A stretch of DNA of 64,000 nt from Ricinus communis (taxonomy: Eukaryota; Streptophyta; Magnoliopsida; Malpighiales; Euphorbiaceae), in assembly GCF_019578655.1 (NCBI RefSeq), contig NC_063264.1:9775213-9839212 (forward strand). Reading direction: 5' to 3'. The notes under the pieces are model-generated. The model searched no databases and had not been told where the DNA came from. It saw only the letters and a list, made by a program, of their open reading frames with translations. A program made the position numbers and the translations under genes. This document shows positions 45,839-58,500 of this stretch, one piece after another (positions within the stretch are counted from its first letter, which is position 1; every line of letters starts with the position of its first letter).

Positions 45839-46631
45839 GTCAAGTGACATGATGATTATATTATTTTCTTTTTCTTTTTCTTTATATGAGAATGTTTTAG
45901 TATTTCTATTTAGGTGTCTTTTTATTTCATTACGTCAATTTTTACACTAACGAAACACTCTCAGGCGATCTTAATTGGACAGGATTAGTAGAAAAGGAAT
46001 AATATAATTAATCAACACTTCAACATTCTTCTTTCTTCAATGTTACCCATTAACAATTTTTTGGAACTTCTCTTTGGAATTGAACCCTTGTAAACTTTTT
46101 CTTTTTGAATGAGTTCGTAATTTAATTTCTTTCTTTTTCCCAATTTTAAACCAATAATTTAATTTTCTTATGATTTCTGATATTACAACAAATGTACATG
46201 TTAATGGTTTATTTTATTATAAAAATAACTATACTTTTCCCATAAATCTTTATTTGATACATATTAATATGCTTTTTTTTTTTTTTCCAATTATACTTCA
46301 TGTCTTTTTCATTTTTACTGGTTTTGATATTTTTCCTTTCTTTTGTACCGTATTTGGCCTATATATTCCTTCCTACCTATATGGCAACGCAAAGAAGAAG
46401 AGAGATTTCTGATGAAAATAAAATAATAAAAGAAAAGTTATGCAGGCTGTGGAGAAATATGAGTTGGGTGATTTAGTGCGCTCGAAAAGTGAAAAGCTGG
46501 ATGCGATAGGTATGAAAGGTTTATCTGTTGTTATGGGTAATGGAAAATGGAGAAAAATGGAGTGTGCGGCAGAGACAGACAGTTATTGTGTCTGGAAAGA
46601 GCCTTGCTAAAGAAAAGCAGCATACTGGTAA
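45839..46631. other. intergenic DNA
   Basis: T-rich spacer, no gene recognised. Confidence 0.55.
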
Positions 46632-46945
46632 TAGCTCAAAGATAGAACTTTTTCAACATTTGAATAAAAGCTGATACTGATCCATTTGGGTTTTTGCTCT
46701 TTGAATAGCCTCTAATTTACAGTATTCCAATTAAATATTGTTGGGTTCGATAGAGAGATTAATATCCAGCAGGAATAATTGATGTTTCCTGAATCTGAAA
46801 GTGCAGAGAAAGGAAGGATTTTAGACATAAAAGGCTCATCTTGAGAGAGGCCTAAAGTGATTACAAGAGCATGAATTTGCTTTAGCTTTAAGATAGACTT
46901 GCATTTGTCTAGGATGGTGATTAAATTGGAGTTACAGAATGGCAT
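46632..46945 (-). pseudogene. pentatricopeptide repeat (PPR) protein gene fragment
   Basis: The minus-strand frame from ATG 46945 reads 'LDKCKSILKLKQIHALVIT' and 'LSNPTIFNWNTV', the N-terminal pattern of PLS-class PPR proteins that edit or process organellar RNA. A TAG follows, and one frame over the homology continues with 'RGYSKSKNPNGSVSAFIQM', then ends. A full PPR gene is over 500 codons, so this is a short, frameshifted fragment. Confidence 0.72.
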
Positions 46946-47447
46946 TTTCGACGCAGTAATGGTGCATTCAACATTTACAAGAAGAGTCAGGATAGTTAAC
47001 TACTAATACACTTTCAAAAATGGAGGGAAACGACAAGGCTACCGTTACTGCTCAAGTGTGGGTTCCGTCTACTACTCAACAATGATAAGGAGGAGGAGGA
47101 GATGAAGCAGGAACCTGTCCTTCAAGGATTGCATATCTAATACTAATTTTCATGTTCACCATGTCATATATTCTGCTCAAAACTAATTGCATTTCAAAGT
47201 CTCACCTTTAACAGATCTTTTGCATATTATGTTGCCTGTTAGTAAATGTGCATTATTAAAAATTTGTAGCTCTAAATTCTAGTCATCTACAGAAGCTAGA
47301 GCTTTGCCAAATATGAAGGCATGTCTAAATTACCCTCTTCAGCACCATTGTTTCTAAGTATTAACTCTTCTTCTATTAATGGTTTCTTGTTTTTATTGCT
47401 TGGCCAACTTATTTTAGTTATCAAAGATATATTCATGTATATGGTAG
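46946..47447. other. intergenic DNA
   Basis: No gene recognised. A short GGA repeat lies near 47091-47102. Confidence 0.5.
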
Positions 47448-47905
47448 GGGTAAATTGCCCAACTGGTACCAATCCTTTGGACCATATTTCAAATTAGTAC
47501 CAATATTTTAATTTGAATATAATTGGTATTCAAACTACATGAATGTATATCAATTTAGGACAGTTCTTCAATTTCCGGTCAATTAATGCTGATTTGGCAA
47601 TCTGAGGATGTATATTCCATTTGATTCTCCGCCTCAGCATGTGTCATGTCATAAAAGTCGGTCCAATCAGCCAGCGGGTCTCACTTTCTAACTTTCCCTA
47701 ATGACATGGCACATGCTGAGTCGAATAACCAAATAAAATATACCTTCTTAAATTGCCAAATCAGGATCAATTGGCCGGAAATTGAAAAACTGCCCTAAAA
47801 TGATATACTTTCATGTAGTTTAAATATCAATTAGATTCAGATTAAAATATTAGTATCAATTTAAAATATGGTCCATAGGATTAGTACTAGCTCGGCAATT
47901 TATCC
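47448..47905. mobile_element. foldback MITE with arms of about 205 bp
   Basis: The left arm (47448-47653) and the reverse complement of the right arm (47697-47905) align along almost their full length, starting GGGTAAATTGCC and GGATAAATTGCC. Shared internal blocks include 'ggaccatattt', 'aaactacatgaa', 'ttcaatttccgg' and 'tcagcatgtg'. Only about 45 bp of loop separates them. There is no coding capacity, as expected for a non-autonomous DNA transposon. No convincing target-site duplication was found, so the superfamily is uncertain (Mutator-like foldback is plausible). Confidence 0.82.
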
Positions 47906-48269
47906 AGCACAGTAGCAACAGCACCCGCCTAGAGTAATGAAGTAAATTTTCTAAGTAACAATTGTTTTAGTATATAATACAAAATCATGGAAACAGCTGC
48001 ACAAAACCAGTTAAGATAGCAATTCCTAAAATTACAATAGGTGGAAGGATGACAAAAGCTCCTCAAGGTTGTACTATTGTATTTAGTCGACCATCTCAAG
48101 TTTACATTCTTTGACTTCTCAAAATTTGTTTCTTTTAATTTTCACTTCAATCCTTTTGATGATACAAAAGTTGTATGTGAATTATATATATATAAGTTAT
48201 ACAACAAGATAATAGAAAAGTTCAAACAATTTGCATTTTATATACAAATAAAAATAGTTGTAATATTAG

Positions 48270-48840
48270 TTGCATATTAAATATATACTAAATAGATATC
48301 AAAAATATAAAATAGATACTAAAGATAATTTAAATAATATTTATATGCGAATTATCCTAAATTAATATGATAAAAAAATTTCTAACTAATTATAAGTATA
48401 TATATATAAAATATATAATAATATATACTAAATATATATTAAATAGACACTAAAAATATAAAATAGATATTAAAAGATACTTTTAGATATTAATTTCAAA
48501 TACTATTTATATACCATATATATACTAAAATAATACAAAAATATGTAAAATTGATATCAAATATCCAAAATAGATACTAAGAGATATATTAAATATAAAC
48601 AAAACATATACTAAAATATATGAAATGGATACCAAAAAATAGTTTTAGAAACTAGTTATGTATATATTCGGCTCTTCAATAGATTGACCTGCAATAAAAT
48701 TAATATTACAGAATAGATACTAAACATATATCAAACATATATTAAAAAAATTAAATACCATAAAAATTATGAAACATATATCAAATTGCTAATATCATAT
48801 ACCATTTTGTTAAAAAAATATCTAATATATACTATCATAT
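48270..48840. repeat. degenerate array of short AT-rich motifs
   Basis: Variants of 'tatactaaatagatac' and 'aaaaatataaaatagatac' recur more than ten times with irregular spacing, suggesting a diverged tandem repeat rather than random AT-rich DNA. Confidence 0.55.
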
Positions 48841-50344
48841 TTTTAAAATAATTTTTTAATTTACAGTATTTTTAAAAATAAAAAATTCTCAACAATAAAA
48901 ATAATATTTTTATCGAGTTTTAAAATAAATCTGAAAGAATCTCGCAATGAAATTTAAATCCTTTAAAATTGTTTATAGCAATACATAACTTCAAAACCGA
49001 GCCTAAACAAGAAGCCTGTTGAAAGCACAAATGGCAAAAACTGCTTGATCTTGTTGTAAGAAAAACTTTTTTTTTATATATAACTTATGGAAATATATTT
49101 TTTTTTATAGATAACTTGTTAACATGGATTACTCCTAATTATAACTTAACTGGAGATCTAACTTAATTAGCACTAAATTATGTATTAAAATTATCCTATA
49201 TTGAAATTAAGGGCATCACTTTCCACCTAATACCTTCCTTGTTTCATTATAAGTTTTCATTTTAAAATTGTTGCCATATCATGACCTAATCATTGCAAAT
49301 AGAATGCCATTATTCAATTTCAGCTCGATAAAATTATATTAGAGGTTGAAATCAATTCGAGTTTAAAATATTTTTAACGATTTATATAATAAACTGAATT
49401 CAAATTAAATTTGAGTTATTTGAAATATTAAAGCTTTTAAACAATTTTATTTGTTTTTGTTATATAAATAAAAATAAATGAAAAGAATAGGTTTTATTAA
49501 TATTGAACTAATTGTGAAAATCAGAAAGAATAATACATGTAAATTAAAAATTCCTCTAAAATAACTACAAAAATACCATCTCTAATTAAAATTTAAAAAT
49601 CTTTTCATTAAAAATTTAAAAATTATTATCATAATATAAAAAGATCTATTTTGACTTTATTCAATAAAATTTATTTTGAAACATATGGATTCATTATAGA
49701 TAATATATATTATTTATAATGAATCTAAAAGCTCATAAATATAGTGAGTTGAGCATTTATTATCTTAAGTTTAGTTTGAATTTTAACAAGCTTGAAAATG
49801 GGATTAAATTTATTTAAAAATTATAATAATTCAAACTGACGAGTTGAAAAATAAGTCAAATTAAAATTGAATTCAAACTGTTCATATTACTTTATACCCG
49901 CTAATTGCAAGTCTTTATAGGGTACAACTTTTTCCAGAAGTTTAAAGGTAAAATTACTGAAATTTCTTTAACTTTAGATTGAGTTTTACATCTCTATTAT
50001 TTTAAATTTAAGTCAAATTACTTTTGGATTTTTTAACTTAATTATTTTAGTTGTTAAATATAAAATAATAATTTTTTTATATCGTATTTGGTTAAAATCT
50101 ATAAAATTTATAGAACTTACTTGTAAATTTAAAATTTATATGCTTTGAATAAAATAAAAATTAATTTAAAAATTCTACATATTCAAAATTTTGTGATATT
50201 AGTTATAACTAAACTAATTTTTAACAAAATAAATTTAATTTTCAAATGATTTCTATGAGATCTAATTTTTTTTGACATGTGTACATTTATCATCACATAT
50301 AATTTTTATTTGGACATGTGTACTTATTTTTGACACATTAGATT

Positions 50345-50760
50345 CAATAATTTTGTGATTTTTTATTAATTTATTGATTAATAAGTTATATTTCTTAATT
50401 AAATACTGACTCTAATTTTTAAAAAATAGCATATTAATAATAAAATAATTTTCTAATTAAATAATAATTATTCTAAAAAAATAGCATATTAATTATATTT
50501 CAACATTATATTAACTAATAAATTAATTCTCTAATTAGATAATGATTCTAATTATAAAAATTTATATTTTAAATATTATATTTACTAATAAAGTAATTGT
50601 TTAATTATATAATAATTTGTTAATTCAAAAAATAATTATATTAATTATATTGGTAGTTTTTAATTTATATAATTATATATTTAATTAATAAATATTTTTA
50701 AAATAATTTTGATATTAGTACATTAATAAAATCTTAAAATATTAAAAATTTAACAAAAAA
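50345..50760. repeat. dispersed AT-rich repeat, copy 2
   Basis: See 34150-34500. Same orientation and block order, with many substitutions. Confidence 0.6.
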
Positions 50761-51000
50761 ATCTAAAAGTATCTAATTTACTGATATTTTTACAATATGA
50801 TAAGTAAATATTAAATATTAAAATTTTATAATCATATAATAAAAACAGTCTAGTTCCATATTAATTTATTAATATATTTTATAATATTAAAATAATTTAT
50901 TTAATTTTATTTTATATTTTTTATATGTTTCATTTAAATAAAATTAATTTATTTCAACCAAACTTAATAGTTTTTAATTCAATTAAAAAAGATATGAATC

Positions 51001-52568
51001 CATCCAAAAGATAGGACTCGTAAAATTTTATTTTTGTTATTGTGGGACCACATTGTGAAGTTGAAATTTACTTCATGAGTAAACAAATTACATAAGTGAA
51101 CTAAAAACACGTGCCTAATCGGGGATGGATGGATGGATAAAAATGGAGTATTTTTAGTGGGTGGTTAGCTTGCATGACGTTCGCGCCAAAAATAACGAAG
51201 CTTCTTCCTTGACGATTTCTCAAGGCGGTTAGGATGGGTCACGTTCCCTCCCAATTTTGTAAAGTTTTTCTATTTCATGTGCTCACACGTAAGCAAATTG
51301 GAAGCTTCCACGTCATTTCCAATGTCAATTCATTTTCGGTGGAAGACCCAAATCCGATGCGAAGCCGCCTATTTACATTCAACAAATTTATCCAATCATC
51401 CACTGACTTATCATTTATTACCAAAAAAAAGAAAGAAAAGAAAACACCTTTACGTCAGTTAATCTGAAAATCGCTGGACTTAAAAGATTCTATCTTTAAG
51501 CTCGTTTCCGTCCAATCCAATAAAGACTTATTTTAATCAAAATTATTATACCTACTCTCATAGATAGTCAATTTTAATTTAAGAAAATATTTAATAAATA
51601 ATAGATTTATAACTTAGCACTTCTTAATTTTAATAAAAATATTTGAGATCATATCTGAACCCATTCTAATGTCATTAGTACTAAAAACATAATATATATG
51701 TTAATATGAACAAATTTAAGTACAAAATAAATACCCACTTATCAAATTTATTTATAATTAATAATTAGATGTTGCAACAGTTTTTTTTTGAAATAAAATG
51801 CCACAAAAGTTAACGAATATTGTTAATGAAAATAAAAATATAAAAATTAAATTAATAAAACAACCTATGATAATGCAGATAAAAATTAATAATTAAATCA
51901 ATAGAAAAATATTACCATTTGACTCAATATGTTCAAGTATTAAACGAGCAATTATATAATAATTTAGTAGCCAATACTTAACCTAAGTATTAAATTGGCA
52001 TGACCTAAGTATTAAATTGATTTTAAAAAATATATATTAAACTGCCATTCGTATATATAATATTATTTAACTTAAATATTAAATTTTTTTCAAAAGAAAA
52101 ACTTAAGTATTAAATAGATACTAAAAGTTAAACTCAAGTTTGGCCAAATTTGAATTTATAATTTTCAAACCCATATAATTAGGATAAAGTAAGGTATCCG
52201 CGCAAGATTAACCAAATCCACCATAAACTCATAAGCTGTACCACACCAAATCATTAAACTACCAACTACTCTCGTCCCTTTGTGTGAGCAGCAGGTGCCA
52301 AACACGCGCAGCCATTTCCGTCTTCGCTCCAATTCGCTTCGTTTGAAATGGTAAAACAGCACAAAACAGATCAAAAACCGCGTTCTCTTTTAGAATCTTC
52401 TTCTTCTAAAGGAAGCTTTGAATCAACCAAGAATCGCTTCACTGCGACTTTTCCTTATCACGTGAATATTCATCTCTGATTCTATATGCATATATAATTC
52501 CTGTTCTTTTCTTTCCTGGCTAAGTCTTTAAAATTATTTGCTCCGTTTGGCCGGCGAGAAAATCGAGG
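51001..52568 (+). promoter_or_regulatory. upstream region of the diacylglycerol kinase gene
   Basis: Two more GC-rich patches stand out in AT-rich DNA. At 51120-51480 there is a (GGAT)4 repeat (about 51123-51138), an E2F-like 'gcgccaaa' (51183-51190) and an ACGT-core 'ccacgtcat' (51308-51316). At 52220-52568 a likely 5' leader precedes the start codon. The transcription start is not visible; site roles are inference only. Confidence 0.45.
52348..52479 (+). other. possible upstream ORF (43 codons) in the DGK leader
   Basis: ATG 52348 opens a 43-codon frame ('MVKQHKTDQKPRSLLESSSS'...) ending TGA 52477-52479, 89 bp before the DGK start. It is rich in Lys/Ser and of coding-like composition. If transcription begins upstream of it, it would be a uORF that could limit DGK translation. 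No family similarity is recognised. Confidence 0.35.
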
Positions 52569-55500
52569 ATGAGAAAAATGGAATTGCGTAACAGCTTTTC
52601 ACCTAGATTTAGAGATCTTAAAGATTCTTTTCGCGGTTTCATATCTAGAAGGTTGATATCATAACAATGCTGTTTTGCTTTTGTTTTATATTTATTTAAT
52701 CTTTTTTATGAAGAGAATTTGTTGATTTATGCAGTCAAGTAGTAGAAGTGGAAAATGAGAAATCAGAGAAAGGAATAGTAATGAAGGAATTCTATATTCC
52801 GGATTACATTCTTGTCCCTGGATCAGAGATTGAGAATGTGTATGGTGATGATGATGATCATAAGCCTTCGTGTCCTGTGATCGTGTTTATTAACTCTAGA
52901 AGTGGGGGCCAGTTAGGAGGGGAACTTCTTGTTACTTATCGTACTCTTCTGAACAAAAACCAGGTTAATTTTACAAGCTTGATGTAATTAACTATCCTTA
53001 GTTTGGAATTCAATTCTTGCAAAACAAGGCTTGAATTGGATTGGATTCTTATAAAATCATGTTCCTTTCTTTTCCATGAGTTGATTTCTCTGAAAATGCT
53101 TTGTTCTTTTTAATTTGGAAAGCATTGATTCTAGCTACTGTGGACTTTCAAACACAAGAAGACAACTAAATAAAATTCATTTGAATTGAATTATATCATT
53201 TGATTCTTTTCAAATTATCCTTTTCTTTTTTTAGAAGTTGAAAGAATTGAGTTCTAGTAACTGTGGATTTTCCAAACTTGAGAGTTGACTAAATAGAATT
53301 GATTTCTTGAAACTCTTAGACTTTCTAAACACCATGATTAGGAATTAGAAAATTAGAACTGGATATAATTGTTGTCAAGGTAGTTAATCGTGACTATTAA
53401 ATATTTTTCAAAGTGGGATTTGTTTTATAGGTTATTGATTTGGGAGAAAAGGCTCCTGATAAGGTCCTCCATCAAATATATGCTACCTTGCAAAAACTGA
53501 AGAACAATGGTGATGAATTGGCTACTGAGATTCAGAAACGACTTAGAATTATTGTGAGTTAATTTATTAGTTTTATATCTAATTTTTCATTATTAGCTTG
53601 TGTTCCTATGTATTTTCTGTTGTGTAATGCACCCTTCAAGCCAGATTAGTTTCTTTTCTGATATATACTTAGATAATTAGGTTGCAGGTGGAGATGGTAC
53701 AGCTGGTTGGCTACTTGGTGTAGTTTCTGATCTCAAACTGCCTCAACCTCCACCGATTGCTACTGTTCCATTGGGAACTGGAAATAACCTCCCATTTTCA
53801 TTTGGCTGGGTGAGATTTACTGATCTTTTGCACTTAAATACAATCTTGTATTGTATTTGTCAGGTTTCTCACTGCTTTATGTTCTTGTTGTTTGGTTCAC
53901 ACATCTTTCCACAAAGATATTGAATTGCTTCTCATTGGATTGCATATCTTTGTGCGAGTCATCAGTACCCTTCATCTAATTGTAACATCTGGTGCCAAAA
54001 ACAGAACAGAAAAAAAGTACCTTAATGTGGCAGTAGTTCTCTGCTAGCAGCTCCAGTATGCTTGCCACCTTTTTTTTTTCTCTAATCTCCGTACATTGCG
54101 CTGATGGTATCTTTAGTTGCTAAATGATTACTTAATTCATCTATGGGAAAGTGCTTTCTGGTTCTTGACGTTCAATACTGGTTCAATTCTGAACTAAAAT
54201 AGTTCTATCATGTTCTTGTTTGACAGGGAAAGAAAAATCCAGGCACAGACCGTTTGGCTGTAGAATCATTCTTGGAACAAGTACGACTTGCTAGGGAAAT
54301 GAAAATTGACAGGTAATTTAATTATATTTGAGCTTTACGCATGATACTGTATAAATATACACAAGCACGTAAGCAGACCCAGAGGCAGAATCATACATTA
54401 ATGATGGATATTTCTGCCATCAGTGCTCTGTCATAATGACAGAAGATCTCGAAAAATTGTAATTTGACCAATTCTAGCTCTTGAGCCTGAATCTTTTCAA
54501 ATTTTTAAGAGATTACAAAACTATCTATAGACACGACATTAATCGTAACAAAACCTTGTGAAAGTAGTCTAATTGTCTTCAACAATCTCGTTCTATTACA
54601 CTTTTCATGGATTATTTGGTTTGTCAATGTCATAAGGTCTATAAATTCTATTACATGTATTTCCTTGCACCTTTTTGGCTTCCCTCATTATCATGCACAA
54701 ATGATATATTGTATGCTCTGGCTGTGTGATTTTGAATTTAGAACATTAAGGCTTAATTTAATGGAATATTTGGGAAATAAGTTTGTACGGCTCAGAAGTT
54801 ATAGATACTTCATAATAAAAAGAAAAGAAAAACAATAATAAGGCTAAAATATTTAGTATTTCAAACTCCTTGACAGTTAGGACGTCACACATTATCTTTC
54901 TTAGTTAGAACATTAGAGAATCAATATTAGACTTTGAAATTTCAATGTATCATGCCCTTGGTTCCTATTTTATTAAAATAGAAAACGTGTACTTGTAGCC
55001 GAATCTGGTTTGAGGTTCTGGAATGTTTATAGGTTTAGAAGAGTACATGAACAATTTAGATAACTTGTAAAAATGGAAATGATATTGAACTTATTTCGCT
55101 TCTTTCATTTGCTTGAACTATAATATGGTTCCTTTTTCTTAACTATGCTACAAGATTTTCTTACTTTTACATTCATATATTCAGATATGGATTAAAAACG
55201 TTGGTTTTCTTTTTCTTTTGTATTTATCTATCAGCTGGCATATCATCATGAGAATGAAATGCCCAAAAGAAGGTTCCTGCGACCCTGTTCCACCCCTTGA
55301 ACTACCCCATTCACTGCATGCATTTTATCGTGTCTCTGAATCAGATTCATTAAATATGGTGAGTTCTCAGTTACATTCTTTGTGTCGTTGTACACCATGC
55401 TCAACTTTTTTGTTATACATGCATTTTTTACTTCCACAGTAACAGAAAGATAACCTGATGCTATATAGTCAAAGTAAAAGTCATTGTTTTATTGCCTAGA

Positions 55501-58500
55501 GGATCTATGTGCCAGTTTAGACCTGGAACATCGTTCCTTCACCGTATATTTCAATCTCAAAACTTATATCATTATTTATTTTAGTATTGCTTGTTCCGGT
55601 GCTCTTTGTTTCTTCCCTTGAGGCTTTCTACCTGCTTACTTTTGGATATGTTTCACAAGAAGAATCTGGTTGGTTTCCTTTCTAATGTTTGTCTTGCTTT
55701 TTATGATATCTTTATTTGTGAATTTCCTTTGGCTGCTTTCAGGAAGGTTATCACACTTTTCGTGGGGGTTTTTGGAACTACTTCAGTATGGGTAAGACAT
55801 TTATGGTCATATGCTTCATAGTTTTCCGTGTTCCGATAAATGTCCAGTGATCCTGGTGTTCATATAAAAGAGGATAAATTTAAAATGTTATTTTCATTTG
55901 AGAAAGGGAAAGTTAAAATGATATAAAATAACATCAAATTTTAATGGAAATTTAGAGTTTTATTTGACAAAAGAACATAACTTTTGAATTTTATTTTGCT
56001 TAATTGGAACATTTCAATTTTTTTCTTTCATAACTACAATAAATCATGTAAGTATCCCATTCTTTGATGCTGAAATACCATTGATACTGATAGTCATAGA
56101 TAATTTACAATGTGCACTTGTTTACTAACTCCTATTCTGAGCCTGATTATGCCTCAATTTATTCCTTTGAGTCCCTCTTAATGGCAACTTGTATTAGAAA
56201 TTATAAATATCTTACAGCATCAAATTTTACTGCATAGGATATGATTATGAGACCCATCTACACTATTTATGCTGTTGAAACTGAAAACAAAAATATGGAT
56301 ATTACGTTTTTCCCCACCAGCTTTTTACTTCAGCGTCTACATTGCGTTATTATTCTTGCCAAGTTCCTTTAGTGACATTTTCTGTTATCTACAGGAATGG
56401 ATGCTCAAGTATCATATGCCTTCCACTCTGAGAGGAAATTACACCCAGAAAAATTTAAAAATCAACTGGTTAATCAGGTATTATATAAAATATCTCATAT
56501 TATGCATTCTTTTAGTGGGTTTGATTCAGACTTCATATGATCTTACCCCTTATTATTTATTCTCCTTTTACCGCTTTTGGTTTAAAAAGAATTGGACCTC
56601 ACATATTTAGTGACCCGACAAAGACTCTGATTTTTTTTTAAAGGATGTGAAGTCATCATATAGCTAGAAAGACATTATTTTCAATCTCAAGGTTTAATTT
56701 TTTCCATCTTAATTAAGAAGAAAAGAAAAGGCAACAGCTACAACAATTTCTTTTTTGTGCCAGAGAAATGGTTAGTATGTAGCAGTTGTTACTGTTAGTG
56801 GGGTGGGAGATTTTTAGGTGAGCCAATATGAGTCCCACACTTTACTTAGTTTTACTCCATGGAAAATTAACCCTAAAGGAGATGGAGGGAGATCCGGAAA
56901 CTCTAACTCCAAGGGTAAATGCCTTTAACTGATCCAGCTAGGCCTGGATTAGTAACAGCTGCAACAATGAATTAGATACTTTTATACCTGCTGTCTGTCA
57001 ATTTTCAGAAAGTGCAATGGTCTTATAACTTCTTTTATAGTGACTATGGTAGACATATCTGATATAAAGCAGTTAAATGGGTCTATAACTTTCCTGTCAT
57101 AATTAGTGCTTGTAAATGCAAGTTAGGTTCCTCGCTGCATTTACTTTATATCCATTATCTATTTTGATTTTACGTTACTGAACTAGTCTCAATTTTGCAT
57201 GGATTTGTATCTAATAATTCCTTGTTAAAATCATATTACTGATTGATGTTCTATTATCTTCTTGGTTCATTAGAGTACTTATTTAAAACTTGGATGTACA
57301 CAAGGATGGTTCTGTGCCTCTCTTTTTCATCCTACTTCACGGTGAGTTTCCTGTTATGAGTGAATGATTCTTTTGGAAGTTACTTTCCTCTCTGTTTGAT
57401 ATATGTCAGTGCTATCAATTTCTTTCCTCTCTTGTTGTTTTTCTATTGATTATGCTATATTATTGATTTATCTTAATGTACTTCTTAGATTAAGCTTAAA
57501 AGGTAGGCCATTGTGCATAGTTGAGGCTGTCTCTCTCATCAGTTATTTGCAATCAAGTGAAATTTTTTGTTTAGAAAACCATATCAATTCCCATTTCCAT
57601 ATTTGTGGTCAATGATGGAAAATTACCTATCTAAGAACAGCCTCTTGATTTATTTGATGGAAATTGACATTACCCAAAATCCAGTACTTTCTGATTCCTT
57701 CTCTGGATATGGGTATAAGGCATGTTGCACAATTATTAATATAAGGGGTGTGAAGATATTCTAGTTTTTAACGCTCAAGAAAGAGCAAAAAAACTATAAA
57801 AAAAAAAATTAAATGACAAGCATATTTAACTTAATTTTCGAAAAACTAAATGAGTTTATTCCGTAGTCCTCTTTTTGGCCAACAATCATTTATTTTGAAT
57901 CCCTTGAAAGCCTTTCCCCCAAGATCTGGTGAGAATTGAATTGCTTTAATGTATTTTAATCCAGTAAATCTAGTAATTCTTGTTTTCAAACTTTTGAAGT
58001 TGCATAATACATCTTCTTCTTTAAGTATATGCGGTCTACTAACAAAAGTTTGTCTTTGCAATTACTGTTTCCTTCTTCTCGCCCCAATCATATTTTTTCT
58101 CCTACGTATTTTAAGTGAATGATTTTTCACTTTTCTGAGTGCTCTCATAGTCCAAATGAATCTTAAATTTGTGTTCTAAGTTTGGTTAATCAGCTGCGAG
58201 GATGCTGATACTTTGATGTTATCTATCCTATTGTCCTTTATTTATTCAGCCTTTTGACTTGAGAGAAACAACTACAACAGGTGTCCTGAAAGAAACTCCA
58301 TTTTCCCCTCTAAATTTTCTTATACCTCATCGTCCTCATTGTTAATCTAATGACCACCAGAATGGTGGTGCCTGCTAGACGCTAGTAGCTGCAGTGTGAA
58401 TCTGTTATCTTCATAGTCTGCTTGGCTAATGATCGCATTGTGGGAAAAATCTAAACTTCTTTGCTAACAGTTTACTAAGTGGAGAGAAATGTCATATGAT

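Larger units (their letters stand above)
47906..51000. other. AT-rich intergenic DNA with degenerate repeats
   Basis: No gene recognised. 48270-48840 is an irregular array of related 'atatactaaa'/'aaatagatac' motifs, and 50345-50760 is a second copy of the AT-rich repeat at 34150-34500. Confidence 0.6.

Noticed and set aside
55591..56610. Several long frames within DGK introns (55591-55821, 56269-56610, 57403-57615)
   Set aside because: They start or end in introns and overlap true exons in other frames; T-rich intron translations mimic membrane proteins.
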